The position numbers and the translations under genes were made by a program. Shown one piece after another: positions 55,691 through 64,000 of a DNA stretch of 64,000 nt; within the stretch, counting starts at the first letter, position 1; each line of letters starts with the position of its first letter. This DNA is from CAZUGO01 sp964619935 (lineage in GTDB: Bacteria; Planctomycetota; Phycisphaerae; UBA1845; CAIVHJ01), in assembly GCA_964619935.1 (NCBI GenBank), contig CAZUGO010000049.1, positions 1-64,000 on the forward strand. Reading direction: 5' to 3'. Below the pieces are notes generated by a model. That model was not told the DNA's origin. It saw only the letters and a program-made list of their open reading frames with translations, and ran no database searches.

Positions 55691-56440
55691 TCACGGAACG
55701 GTGGGCCGTCGGGATCGCGGCAGCACGAAGGCCGCCAGGCGGGGCGGCTTGTGCATGAGATGGGTGATGTGGTAGTTGAGCAACTCAACGCCGTCGGCCG
55801 CCAGGGCCTCCGGCACTTGGCCACGGCTCAGCGCCAGGGCCAATTTCCGGCGGATTCGCCGCTTCTCGACATGCGGCGCTTCACAATCGCGGCACAGCAG
55901 GCCGCCTTGCCGCGATGAGAAATACAATGGGATCGCGGTGGACGGGACCCGGCGGCATTCCTGGCAGCAGTCGGTTGCCGGCATCAGACCCACCTGTTCG
56001 AGCAGGGCTTGCTGATAGGCACAAAGGGCCGCCAGCGGAGCTTGCGGTGCCGCGGCGAGCGTGGACAATGCCGTCACCAGGGCGTCAAACAGCCGTGGAT
56101 GTGGGTCGTCCTCGGCGGTCAAGTCCGAAGTGATCTCCGCCGCGTACTGGGCGGCATAGAGCGCCTGGAGCTGGGTGCGCACGCCGCTGAAGCCGTTGAC
56201 TTGCCGCCACTCGGTCAAGGGGGACAGGCTTCGCTGCCGATCCGGGCGAACCGACCAGACGGCCTGCCCCAATTCCAGCAGATCGATCGCCGCCGCATAG
56301 CGCGTCCGTGTGCTCCGCTTGATGCCCTTGGCGATCAGCCGAACTTGGCCATGGGCCCGGGTAAAGAACACCAGAACCTGGGAAGTCTCGGAGAAATCGA
56401 GGCGGCGCAAGACCACGGCGAAGTCGCTGCATAATGACAT
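55691..56440 (-). CDS. recO: DNA repair protein RecO
   Basis: 249 residues from ATG 56440 (frame open to 56530). N-terminal OB fold (DFAVVLRRLDFSETSQVLVF, HGQVRLIAKGIKRS) and a C-terminal helical domain with a complete zinc finger (Cys 158/159, 162, 183 and 186; GGLLCRDC). RecO loads RecA onto SSB-coated DNA with RecR. First gene of the run toward ftsH; it lies 80 bases after the secreted protease gene. Confidence 0.88.
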   Translation of the reverse strand: MSLCSDFAVVLRRLDFSETSQVLVFFTRAHGQVRLIAKGIKRSTRTRYAAAIDLLELGQAVWSVRPDRQRSLSPLTEWRQVNGFSGVRTQLQALYAAQYAAEITSDLTAEDDPHPRLFDALVTALSTLAAAPQAPLAALCAYQQALLEQVGLMPATDCCQECRRVPSTAIPLYFSSRQGGLLCRDCEAPHVEKRRIRRKLALALSRGQVPEALAADGVELLNYHITHLMHKPPRLAAFVLPRSRRPTVP

Positions 56441-56520
56441 GCCGCCAGTATACCCCGACGGCGGCCATCCTCGCCGCACGGGGTGTCCTGAAGGCGCGAG
56501 CGGTCCGGGTCCCAGCCCGA

Positions 56521-59112
56521 CTACGGGCAATCACCCCAGGCGCCCAACAGTTGGGCCAGGTCTGCGGCATTGACCACGTCATCGCCGTTGAGATCGGCGA
56601 CGTGCCCCGGATTGCCACCCCAGGCCCCCAGCAACTGAGCGAGGTCCTGGGCGTCAACCTGGCCGTCACCGTTGAAATCCTCGGGGCACGACGAGAAGCA
56701 CGCGAACGACAGCGGCACCTGCACCAACCCGTCGTTGAAGAACACGCTCATGGTCCCGGACACTTGCGATCCGGCGCTGGCCACAAACTGGGCCACGAAC
56801 ACCTGCAGGGTCTTATCGGGGTGCCCTTGCCCGTTGGGAGGATTGGCGTTGTACCACCCGCCGGCCGTGGCGCCGCCGTTATTGAAGACGCTGGGATCCC
56901 AATCGCCGTCCAGACTGGTGCCGTCGGTGACCCCCATCGGGACGGTCTTGAGACCGATGCTCACGTAGCTGTCGTAGTTCAACTCCGGAAACAGCCCCAG
57001 CAGCACTTCGGAGGGCGCCCGATCGGTACCGCCCAAGGTCGGGGCGACCTGGTGGAACCCCGCCGGATCGGTCGTGCTGATGTTGCTGAAGCCGACGTTC
57101 AACAGATTGTCGGTCGACTGGTTGAGCGTCACGTAGACTTGGCAGACCTGGAGACCGAGGGCTTCGGCGCCGGCGTCGGTGCTGTTGACCGTCTGCACGC
57201 CGATTCCGCCGCAGAGTTCGTTGCCGACGGACTGGCAACCCGCGCCGGGCACGCAAGTGTCGTCCGTGCAGGGGTTGCCGTCGTCGCACACCACGTGGTT
57301 GAGCGTGGTCAAGCAACCCTGTTGCGGATCGCAGACGTCCACCGAACAGGAGAAGCCGTCGTTGCACACCGCGTTGTCCGGGTCGTGGTCGCAGCCGGTG
57401 TCAGCATCACACGTATCAGCGGTGCAGGCCACACCGTCATCACACTGCCCCCCGTCGGGCGTATGGATGCACAACCCGTCATCGCAGCCGTCGACAGTGC
57501 AGTCGACGGCGTCGTCACAATCCGCGGCCGTGACACACTCGAAGGGATCGGCACAGAACGCCGCGGGTCCAATGCAGACGTTGTCGACAAACCAGTCGTC
57601 ATCCGACGACGGGGGGCGCTCATCGGACAGGCAGCGGAACTGCACTCGAAAGTTGGGATGCTGGGCGTCGGGCGGCAACGGGCCGAGCACGGTGCTGTAG
57701 TCGGTCTGGACCGTCCCCGGAGCAGGATGTAGGTTGACGGGCACCCACTGTTCCGCGCTGTTCAGGTACTCCACAATCAGGTCATCACCGGGATCCGGCG
57801 GATCGTCGGTGCCACCGGCCTCGTAGCCATAGCCCAGCACCAGGTCGCTCATTCCCGAGGTGTCCATGATGGCCGTCCGGGCGGCCTCCCCTCCCAGAAA
57901 AGCGCCGTTGAGGTTCATCGAGAACTGCGGCGTGGGCTCGTTGATTCCACGGGTGCTGACGTCGGCCCCGTCGATGCCGGTCCAGCGCTGCGAATCGAGC
58001 ACCGCATCCGGGAAGTAATCAAAGAACGGCAGCGCGGTCACGCCCAACTCCATGGGTGGGCACAACAAGTCCCGGGCGGCCTCGAAACTGGGCAGATCGA
58101 TGCGCGTGGCGATATTGGGACACGGACAGTGGGTGGCGATGCCGATGATTTCGTCAGTGCGAACCAACGAGGAACCGGAGTTTCCGCCCCGCAGATCGAC
58201 GCTGAAGAAGAAGCGGTCGCTGTTCACGCTGTTGATGGTGCCGTCCGCGGTCTGCTGCGTCTGCGACAGGGTGCAGGTCAGGTCCACGCCGTAGCCGGTC
58301 AGGTCCAGTGACTGTCCGGGCACCGGCGGGTCGGTGGCGATGGGCCGCAGTTCGCCGTAGCGATCCAGGGGGCGCTGGCCGACGTTGTTGTTCCCAACGG
58401 TCATGACCGCCCAATCGTCTCCCGGACCCCCATTGGACGAAGTCACCTGGAGCACCGGGAACTGGTCGACGATCGGCGGATGGGCCAGGGCGCAATTGCC
58501 AAAGGAGTTGGGAACGTTGAACTCCATGACCATGTTACCGCCGATGCAGTGCCCGGCGGAAACCATGCAGCTGTCGGGATGGTACACCGAGGCGGTGCAT
58601 CCGGCAGGCAGCAACCGGGCGACCCACAGTTCATCCGACGGCACGCGGTCGTCGGAGCCACCGCAGATCCCGCATTGCCCCGGGGCCCCGCGGACCTGGC
58701 GCTCGATGACCTGGCTGGCCAACTGGGCGATCACCACCCGATTGCGGCGGGTGCCGGGGTCGGCAATCAACTCAATGGTGACCCGGTCGCCGTTGAAGTA
58801 CGCCGAGGTGTTTCCCCACCGCGCCAACTCGGCGGCGTCGAGTTCCTGGACCTCCTGGTCCCTGTGCGAGGTCAGCCGGATGAAGCTGCCGCCCTCCAGT
58901 TCGACGCCCTCGAAGTACACGCGCATCCAGGCCGCGTTGTCCAGCCGAAGCTCCTGAGTGTACACCACGGCCGGCGTGGCGGTGAGATTGGGCTGCAGGC
59001 CGCTGTCCAGGTGAAACGGCCGCGGCGGATCCAGCGGCCGGTCGGGGGTCTCCACTGCGGACACCAGCGGTACCCCGATCAGCATCAGACCCAGTGCAAC
59101 GCCATAGCGCAT
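56521..59112 (-). CDS. Secreted trypsin-like serine protease with CDDG repeats and dockerin-like end
   Basis: 863 residues from ATG 59112 (GGAGTCAAGCC before it; the longer frame to 59403 overlaps the next gene and is not real). Signal peptide 1-19. S1-type triad: SAGHCIGG (His 188), DDWAVMTVG (Asp 232 or 233), LRGGNSGSSLV (Ser 312). Then a MAM-like beta-sandwich (FFDYFPDAVLDSQRWTGIDG...WFVDNVCIG), Cys-rich CDDG repeats (CDDGVACTADTCDADTGC), and a conserved module of about 150 residues (DWDPSVFNNGGATAGGWYN). Two dockerin-like loops follow (DFNGDGQVDAQDLAQLLGAW, DLNGDDVVNAADLAQLLGAW), ending DCP. An extracellular or cell-surface protease. Confidence 0.85.
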   Translation of the reverse strand: MRYGVALGLMLIGVPLVSAVETPDRPLDPPRPFHLDSGLQPNLTATPAVVYTQELRLDNAAWMRVYFEGVELEGGSFIRLTSHRDQEVQELDAAELARWGNTSAYFNGDRVTIELIADPGTRRNRVVIAQLASQVIERQVRGAPGQCGICGGSDDRVPSDELWVARLLPAGCTASVYHPDSCMVSAGHCIGGNMVMEFNVPNSFGNCALAHPPIVDQFPVLQVTSSNGGPGDDWAVMTVGNNNVGQRPLDRYGELRPIATDPPVPGQSLDLTGYGVDLTCTLSQTQQTADGTINSVNSDRFFFSVDLRGGNSGSSLVRTDEIIGIATHCPCPNIATRIDLPSFEAARDLLCPPMELGVTALPFFDYFPDAVLDSQRWTGIDGADVSTRGINEPTPQFSMNLNGAFLGGEAARTAIMDTSGMSDLVLGYGYEAGGTDDPPDPGDDLIVEYLNSAEQWVPVNLHPAPGTVQTDYSTVLGPLPPDAQHPNFRVQFRCLSDERPPSSDDDWFVDNVCIGPAAFCADPFECVTAADCDDAVDCTVDGCDDGLCIHTPDGGQCDDGVACTADTCDADTGCDHDPDNAVCNDGFSCSVDVCDPQQGCLTTLNHVVCDDGNPCTDDTCVPGAGCQSVGNELCGGIGVQTVNSTDAGAEALGLQVCQVYVTLNQSTDNLLNVGFSNISTTDPAGFHQVAPTLGGTDRAPSEVLLGLFPELNYDSYVSIGLKTVPMGVTDGTSLDGDWDPSVFNNGGATAGGWYNANPPNGQGHPDKTLQVFVAQFVASAGSQVSGTMSVFFNDGLVQVPLSFACFSSCPEDFNGDGQVDAQDLAQLLGAWGGNPGHVADLNGDDVVNAADLAQLLGAWGDCP

Positions 59113-59225
59113 GGCTTGACTCCTTCGGTGCGTAAGTGGAAACCTGCGGGCGCCGTCCTTGCAGCGCCCGCAGGTCACAAGTGTTGCTGGCAGCGGCCCG
59201 CGCGGTTCCGGCCGAGCCATTGATT

Positions 59226-62200
59226 CTAGCACGGCCCCCAGGCACCCAGTAACTGGGCCAGGTCGGCCGCGTTCACGGTGCCGTCGCCGTTGAGGTCCGA
59301 GGTGCTGCCGGGGTTCGGTCCCCAAGCACCCAGTAATTGAGCGAGGTCGGCCGCATTGACCACACCGTCGCCGTTTAGATCCTCTGAACAGCCGGGCAGG
59401 CACTCGAACACGCCGGGGATCTCGATCATGCCATCACCGACAAAGATGGTGGTGGTACCGGAGACCACAAAGCCCGTGTTGACCACAAACTGGGCCACCA
59501 GCAGGCGGTTGTCCGGGTAATTGACCGCGTCGCCCTGGCCACCCGGCGGGTTGTTGCAATACCAGCCACCGCTCACGGGCCCGCCGCTGTTGAACCCAGT
59601 GGCATCAAAATCGGGGTCCAGGGTGGTGCAGTCTTCCCCTCCCGCCGCGACCGCCTGCAGGCCGATGGTCACGAAGCTGTCGCAGGCCAGATCGGGGAAC
59701 AGATCGATGAGCACCTGCTGCGGCGCGGTGTTCGAACCGCCCATGCCCGCCGGAAACTGGAAGAACCCATCCGGATCGTTGGTGGTGATGTCAGTGAAGC
59801 CGATACTCAACAGTCGGTCGTCGGGGTCGGGCAGACTCACGAACACGCTGCACACCGCCAAGGAGTCGTCCGAACAGCCCGAGTCCTGAGCTTCGGTTTC
59901 CATGACCACCCCGCCGCAGAGGTCGTTCGGTGTGAACGTGCATCCGCTGCCGGCGGCGCAAGTGTCATCGGTGCAGGGGTTGTCGTCGTTGCACAGATCG
60001 TCAATGCCGGTGTGCTGGCAATCGCTGACCGCGTCGCAGAAATCGGAGGTGCAGAAGATGCCGTCGTTGCACAGGCTGCTGCTGGGCGTATTCTGGCATC
60101 CGCCGCCCAGGCTATCGCACTCATCGATGGTGCACCCGACACCGTCATTGCACAAGGCGTTGTTCTCCGTGTGAATACAAAATCCATCGACGCAATCGTC
60201 GATGGTGCAGCCAATGCCGTCGTTGCACTCGGCCGCCACCCCACACTCGACCGGGTCCAGGCAGAAGGCCTGGTCTCCGACGCAAATGTTGTCGACGAAC
60301 CAGTCGTCGTCGTCCGCAGGGAAAGCATCCGACGTGGAGCGGAAGCGAATTCGGAAGCCGTCGTGCTTGGCGGCCTCCGGCAGGACGATCAAGTGAAACA
60401 CGTAATTGTTCATGCTGGCGCCGCTGCCGAGATGCGCAGCCAGTTCCACCCACTGGGCGTTGGCATTGAGGTACTCAACGAACAGATCGTCGCCGGCGTC
60501 CGGCGGATTGTCGGTGCCACCGGCCTCGTACCAGTAGGACAACACCCCATCGGACAGCCCGGTGGTGTCCATGATGGCGCTGCGGATGTTCTGGCCGCCC
60601 TGGGTGGCACCGTTGAGATTCAACGACAAAGTCCCGGTCGGTTCGTTCGCTCCGCGGGTGCTGGCCTGGACGCCGTCGATCCCGGTCCACAGCGCGGGGT
60701 TGACGGGGTTCTGCGGCGGGTTCTCCGGGACAAAATCGAAGAACGGCAGCGCGGTGGTACCCAACTCGGCATCCACGGCGACGTCATCGATAAACCAATC
60801 GTCGGTGCTAGTGCCGTTCTGCACGCGGAAGCGCAGGCGGAAGAAGGAGTGCAGGGCATCGCCTTTGCCGGAGTCCTCGTCCAGCAGAAAGGTGACTTCC
60901 TCAAAATCGAGCATGTCCGGGCCGCCACCGGCGTGGCTGTTCAGCAGCACCCAGTCATTGACGTTGTTCAGGTACTCGACCAGCAGGTCCTCACCGGCTT
61001 CTGGAGAATCCCCCAAGCCTGTCCGCTGGTAGGAATAGGTCACCAAAGCACCGTCGGGAGCGTTTTGCGGGCTGAGATTCATGGGTTGGGTGATGAGCGA
61101 GTCGAGTCCGTCCAAACGCGCGGCATTCGGCGCGCTCGGCGGATTGCTCGGACCACCGGCGCCTGCCGCCACCACCGCGGCGTTGCCGTTGACTTCCGAC
61201 CAGTTGGCGGGATCGAAGCTCCCGTCCGGGAAGGGATCGAAGAACGGCAAGGCCGGCCCACCGCCGGTGGCCAGACAGATCCGGCTGTCGCGGTGCAGCT
61301 CGATGCGGTCCTGGGAAAAGGCCGAGAAGAAATTTGCACAGGCCAGCGGCGTGGTCATGGTCCCGCAGGGGGAGCAGTGAATGCCGTTCCAGACGTGCCC
61401 GTTCTCGTGGGCGTGCAGGTCGGTGGTGCAGCCGAAATTGCCGCAGCAGTCGGATTGCGAGAAACTGTAGGCCCCGCTGGTGCACACCCCGCCGATGGTA
61501 AAGGCGCGGCCGATGGTGCTGCCGGAAACGTTAATGCCGGTAAACAACTGGGTGATGTCCCGCGGGATAAAATCCAGGTTGTTCTCCCATTCGGCTTGCA
61601 CGGCGTTGACCAGCGACAGGCTTCCCGAGATGTTGGTGTAGGGGTCTGCGACCATGCTGCTACGCACCACGATCGCCGAGATAACGTGAACAATGTCCAC
61701 GTCGGCCTCGTACTCCAGGTTCATGGCGTTGACCACATCGTTCACACGGTCTTCGACCAAGGCCACGCTGCTGCCGTGATCCTGGTAGAACTCGAAGTCG
61801 GCATCGTTGGCCATCTCGGCGAAGCACAGACCGGTGCCGCAGGCCAGCCCACCGAAGGTCGAACGGCCAGAGTCTTCTTCGGCAGGCGCTTCGGTCAGCG
61901 CATTGCCGCATTCGCCGCCCGAGGTCGCAATGTCATCGCTGTGGTAGACCACGTGCAACCCAGCCGCAGCCTCCGGGACCTTGGACGCCACCGGCTCAAT
62001 CCAGAACACATCACCGCCGGGGAGATCAATCTTCAGCAGCAGCCCCTCAGGCAACAGCGATCCGGCGACCCGGCTGCCCTCTAGCTGGGTGACCGAGCCG
62101 CGCAGGGTCCGGATCGGGCCGGGCTCATGCGGCACCAGGGTGCCGTCATCCCCCTGAACCAGCAACACGTAATCGGCGGTGCGCACCGAATACGGCCCCA

Positions 62201-62459
62201 GTTCGAGCAGGTAGGGCACGCCGTCGAGCTGAATCTCGGTAACGAAGGGGCCGTCGAGCGTGGCGGGAGCGGGAATCGTTTCCAGACGACTGTCAATCAG
62301 GCCGAAGGTCCGGTTCACGGTGGTGGCGAGGGCTTCGGCGGCGGGGTCGACGGTCTGGGCCACAGGATCGGACCCGAACGGCACGGATTGGGCCGGAGCA
62401 GGTCGAATGGCCACCCCGCACGTCAACACCGCAGCCAACAGCAACTGGCGATTCATCAT
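59226..62459 (-). CDS. Secreted metzincin protease with MAM-like domains, CDDG repeats and dockerin-like end
   Basis: 1077 residues; AGGAGGA before ATG 62459. Signal peptide ending APAQ, a propeptide-like region resembling reprolysin propeptides, then the catalytic site HENGHVWNGIH (351-361) matching metzincin HExxHxx(G/N)xxH, with a Met-turn at CGTMTT (Met 368). Two tandem MAM-like domains follow (PFFDPFPDGSFDPANWSEVN and PFFDFVPENPPQNPVNPALW, each ending DDWFxDxxxV), then CDDG Cys-rich repeats, the shared pre-dockerin module (DPDFDATGFNSGGPVSGGWY) and two dockerin-like loops ending WGPC. Middle member of a tandem triplet. Confidence 0.85.
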   Translation of the reverse strand: MMNRQLLLAAVLTCGVAIRPAPAQSVPFGSDPVAQTVDPAAEALATTVNRTFGLIDSRLETIPAPATLDGPFVTEIQLDGVPYLLELGPYSVRTADYVLLVQGDDGTLVPHEPGPIRTLRGSVTQLEGSRVAGSLLPEGLLLKIDLPGGDVFWIEPVASKVPEAAAGLHVVYHSDDIATSGGECGNALTEAPAEEDSGRSTFGGLACGTGLCFAEMANDADFEFYQDHGSSVALVEDRVNDVVNAMNLEYEADVDIVHVISAIVVRSSMVADPYTNISGSLSLVNAVQAEWENNLDFIPRDITQLFTGINVSGSTIGRAFTIGGVCTSGAYSFSQSDCCGNFGCTTDLHAHENGHVWNGIHCSPCGTMTTPLACANFFSAFSQDRIELHRDSRICLATGGGPALPFFDPFPDGSFDPANWSEVNGNAAVVAAGAGGPSNPPSAPNAARLDGLDSLITQPMNLSPQNAPDGALVTYSYQRTGLGDSPEAGEDLLVEYLNNVNDWVLLNSHAGGGPDMLDFEEVTFLLDEDSGKGDALHSFFRLRFRVQNGTSTDDWFIDDVAVDAELGTTALPFFDFVPENPPQNPVNPALWTGIDGVQASTRGANEPTGTLSLNLNGATQGGQNIRSAIMDTTGLSDGVLSYWYEAGGTDNPPDAGDDLFVEYLNANAQWVELAAHLGSGASMNNYVFHLIVLPEAAKHDGFRIRFRSTSDAFPADDDDWFVDNICVGDQAFCLDPVECGVAAECNDGIGCTIDDCVDGFCIHTENNALCNDGVGCTIDECDSLGGGCQNTPSSSLCNDGIFCTSDFCDAVSDCQHTGIDDLCNDDNPCTDDTCAAGSGCTFTPNDLCGGVVMETEAQDSGCSDDSLAVCSVFVSLPDPDDRLLSIGFTDITTNDPDGFFQFPAGMGGSNTAPQQVLIDLFPDLACDSFVTIGLQAVAAGGEDCTTLDPDFDATGFNSGGPVSGGWYCNNPPGGQGDAVNYPDNRLLVAQFVVNTGFVVSGTTTIFVGDGMIEIPGVFECLPGCSEDLNGDGVVNAADLAQLLGAWGPNPGSTSDLNGDGTVNAADLAQLLGAWGPC

Positions 62460-62669
62460 CCTGATCCTCCTAGCGGGTCAAAGTCAACTCGAACGGTGCC
62501 GTGTACGCCGACGCGTAACCGAACGCGGTGCCGTCAGATGCAATTCGTTATCGAAGGAGCGCGTAAACTACCATTATATCCATGGAGCCGGCCCGAACCG
62601 CAACGGCGGGGCGACAATTAGTTGCCTCTAATGCCTTCGAACCGGTCCTGCCGTCGGGTCGGCGGGTGG
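62460..62669. other. Intergenic region between tandem paralogues
   Basis: About 210 bases with no gene. It contains the AGGAGGA ribosome site of the metzincin gene and an AT-richer patch (about 62565-62580) but no clear promoter boxes. Confidence 0.4.
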
Positions 62670-64000
62670 TCAACACGGCCCCCAGGCGCCGAGCAACAGC
62701 GCCAGATCGGCCGCGTTGACCGACCCGTCGCTGTTGAAGTCCGCCGGGTGTCCGGGGTTGGGCCCCCAGGCCCCCAACAGCAGGGCCAGGTCGGCGGCAT
62801 TGACCAAGCCGTCCCCGTTAAGGTCAGGCGGACACGTGCTGAAGCAGACGAACGAGCCGGGGATCTCGACCATGCCGTCATTGATGAAAATGGTGACATC
62901 GCCGGAGGCGTTGAAGCCCGAACCCACTGAGAGTTGGGCCACCAGCACGCGGTTGTCGGGATACGCCGACCCATCGCCCTGACCGCCCGACGGGTTGTTG
63001 CAGAACCACCCGCCGGCCATCGCCCCGCCGGTGTTGAAGCCGTTGGTATCAAAGTCCGGGTCCAGCGTGGTGCAGTCGGTCGCGCCGATCGCCACCGACT
63101 TCAACCCGATGGTTACGAAACTGTCGCAGACTAGGTCGGGGAACAAGCCGATCAAGATCTCCTGCGGCGCGGTATCGCTGCCGCCCATGGCCGCTGGAAA
63201 TTGGAAGAAGCCGTCTGGATCGTCGGTGGCAATAGCGACAAACCCGATGCTCAGCAGGCGGTCGGCCGGGTCCCCCAACTGGATGTAGACATTGCACAGC
63301 TCGGTGTCGGCCAGGGCACAGTCCGCGGACTTGTCCTCCACCAGAACTTCGATGCCCCCGCAAAGGTCGTTCGGGGTAAACACGCAGTCACTCAGGGCGT
63401 CACAGCTATCGTCGGTGCAGGGGTTGCTGTCGTTGCACAAACCGTTGGACGGCGTGTTCACGCAACCGTTCACCGGATCACAGGTGTCGACCGTACAGCC
63501 GATGCCGTCGCCGCAGTCGAGAGGGGTGCCGACACACTCGCCGCCCGCGCAGGTATCGGTGGTGCAGATGTCGCCGTCGTCGCAGGATCCGGCAATCGGC
63601 GTGTCCACGCACTCATTGGCAATGCATTCGGTCAGGGTGCAGGGGTTGACAAATCCGGGGCACTCCGAAGGTACCTCACAGCCCACCGTGCAGTCCGCGA
63701 ACGATCCGATGCAGACATCGTCCACAAACCAATCGCCATCGCCCAGGCCCAGTTCGGTCGACACGGTGCGGAACTGCACGCGCAACCCGGAATGCATGGC
63801 CGCCGCCGGCAGCGACAGGGTCACCAGCACGTAGTCGGTCATGCCGGTGCCGTCGCCGAAATGGCGATTGATCTCCACCCAGTCGTCGGCGCTGTTCAGG
63901 TACTCCACGATCAAGTCTTCGCCGACCTCCGGCGGGTTGAAGTCGACGCCCTGGGTCTCGAAGTAGTATCGCAGGGTCAGGTCGGAGACCCCGGCCGCGT
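62670..64000 (-). CDS. Secreted protein with MAM-like domain, CDDG repeats and dockerin-like end (5' end outside window)
   Basis: The frame is open to the window edge, so the N-terminus, and any protease domain, is missing. Visible from the edge: a MAM-like domain (LRYYFETQGVDFNPPEVGED ... DWFVDDVCIGS), CDDG repeats (CDDGDICTTDTCAGGECVG), the shared pre-dockerin module (DPDFDTNGFNTGGAMAGGWF) and two dockerin-like loops (DLNGDGLVNAADLALLLGAW, DFNSDGSVNAADLALLLGAW), ending WGPC. Very close in its C-terminal half to the metzincin gene downstream, so the three genes arose by tandem duplication. Confidence 0.85.
   Translation of the reverse strand, partial: AAGVSDLTLRYYFETQGVDFNPPEVGEDLIVEYLNSADDWVEINRHFGDGTGMTDYVLVTLSLPAAAMHSGLRVQFRTVSTELGLGDGDWFVDDVCIGSFADCTVGCEVPSECPGFVNPCTLTECIANECVDTPIAGSCDDGDICTTDTCAGGECVGTPLDCGDGIGCTVDTCDPVNGCVNTPSNGLCNDSNPCTDDSCDALSDCVFTPNDLCGGIEVLVEDKSADCALADTELCNVYIQLGDPADRLLSIGFVAIATDDPDGFFQFPAAMGGSDTAPQEILIGLFPDLVCDSFVTIGLKSVAIGATDCTTLDPDFDTNGFNTGGAMAGGWFCNNPSGGQGDGSAYPDNRVLVAQLSVGSGFNASGDVTIFINDGMVEIPGSFVCFSTCPPDLNGDGLVNAADLALLLGAWGPNPGHPADFNSDGSVNAADLALLLGAWGPC

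Noticed and set aside
59113..59403. 97-codon N-terminal extension of the serine protease
   Set aside because: It reads through the dockerin end of the upstream gene in another frame, and the signal peptide starts at 59112.
1..64000. tRNA or rRNA genes
   Set aside because: No cloverleaf with a TTCGANTC-type arm or rRNA signature was seen in the intergenic regions; a covariance-model scan would be needed to be certain.

Overview
The window looks like a GC-rich chromosome segment (or metagenome contig) from a Planctomycetota bacterium, most likely a Phycisphaerae-type lineage. The evidence is indirect. Many secreted proteins end in dockerin-like modules of the form DxNxDGxVxAADLAxLLGAWG followed by a cysteine close to the C-terminus. 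There are large Cys-rich GACC-repeat proteins, small membrane proteins with a CxxCxYxLxxL...CxxC zinc ribbon, and an unusual multi-HTH sigma factor. Outer-membrane genes (lptE-like, bamD-like, type VI secretion) show a diderm envelope.

Layout. 1-2.1 kb: two Rhs C-terminal cassettes sharing a near-identical core but with different tails; the first is followed by a translationally coupled candidate immunity gene. 2.2-10.9 kb: a zinc-ribbon membrane protein, a large secreted metzincin-type metalloprotease, an orphan PAS histidine kinase, a YhhQ-type queuosine precursor transporter, a lipoprotein, a small zinc-ribbon protein and nadD. 11.3-22 kb: five consecutive secreted proteins (two FG-GAP/VCBS proteins, a CC-repeat protein and two GACC-repeat paralogues), mostly with dockerin-like ends. 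22-29.4 kb: a membrane-anchored coiled-coil protein, a sigma-70 factor with three N-terminal HTH segments and a readable -35/-10 promoter, a coupled neuB-neuC pair and an HDOD protein. 29.4-30.5 kb: a REP-associated tyrosine transposase with its palindromic repeats, next to a second cluster of GGTACC-centred palindromes. 30.7-35.4 kb: two overlapping membrane glycosyltransferase-like genes (TMTC-like and GT-C-like) and a zinc-ribbon membrane protein. 35.7-40.1 kb: a methyltransferase remnant, a HAF-repeat dockerin protein, a frameshifted dockerin remnant and a large secreted protein of unknown function.

40.4-50.4 kb is a reduced type VI secretion (T6SS) block on the minus strand: a pseudokinase / NTF2-like / FGE-like membrane protein, an unknown protein, TssL (DotU), TssM (IcmF) and TagF. 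No sheath, tube or baseplate genes are present here. 51.9-56.4 kb is an envelope and housekeeping run (recO, bamD-like, lptE-like, ftsH). 56.5-64 kb holds three tandem paralogous secreted proteins. One is a trypsin-like protease, one is a metzincin with MAM-like domains, and the third is cut by the window end. All three share CDDG Cys-rich repeats, a conserved module of about 150 residues and a terminal dockerin-like domain ending in Cys.

The strongest candidates for something undescribed are four: the C-terminal dockerin/Cys sorting-like signature with its shared pre-dockerin module, the catalytically dead kinase-FGE fusion tied to TssM/TssL/TagF, the multi-HTH sigma factor, and the GGTACC palindrome cluster beside the RAYT.
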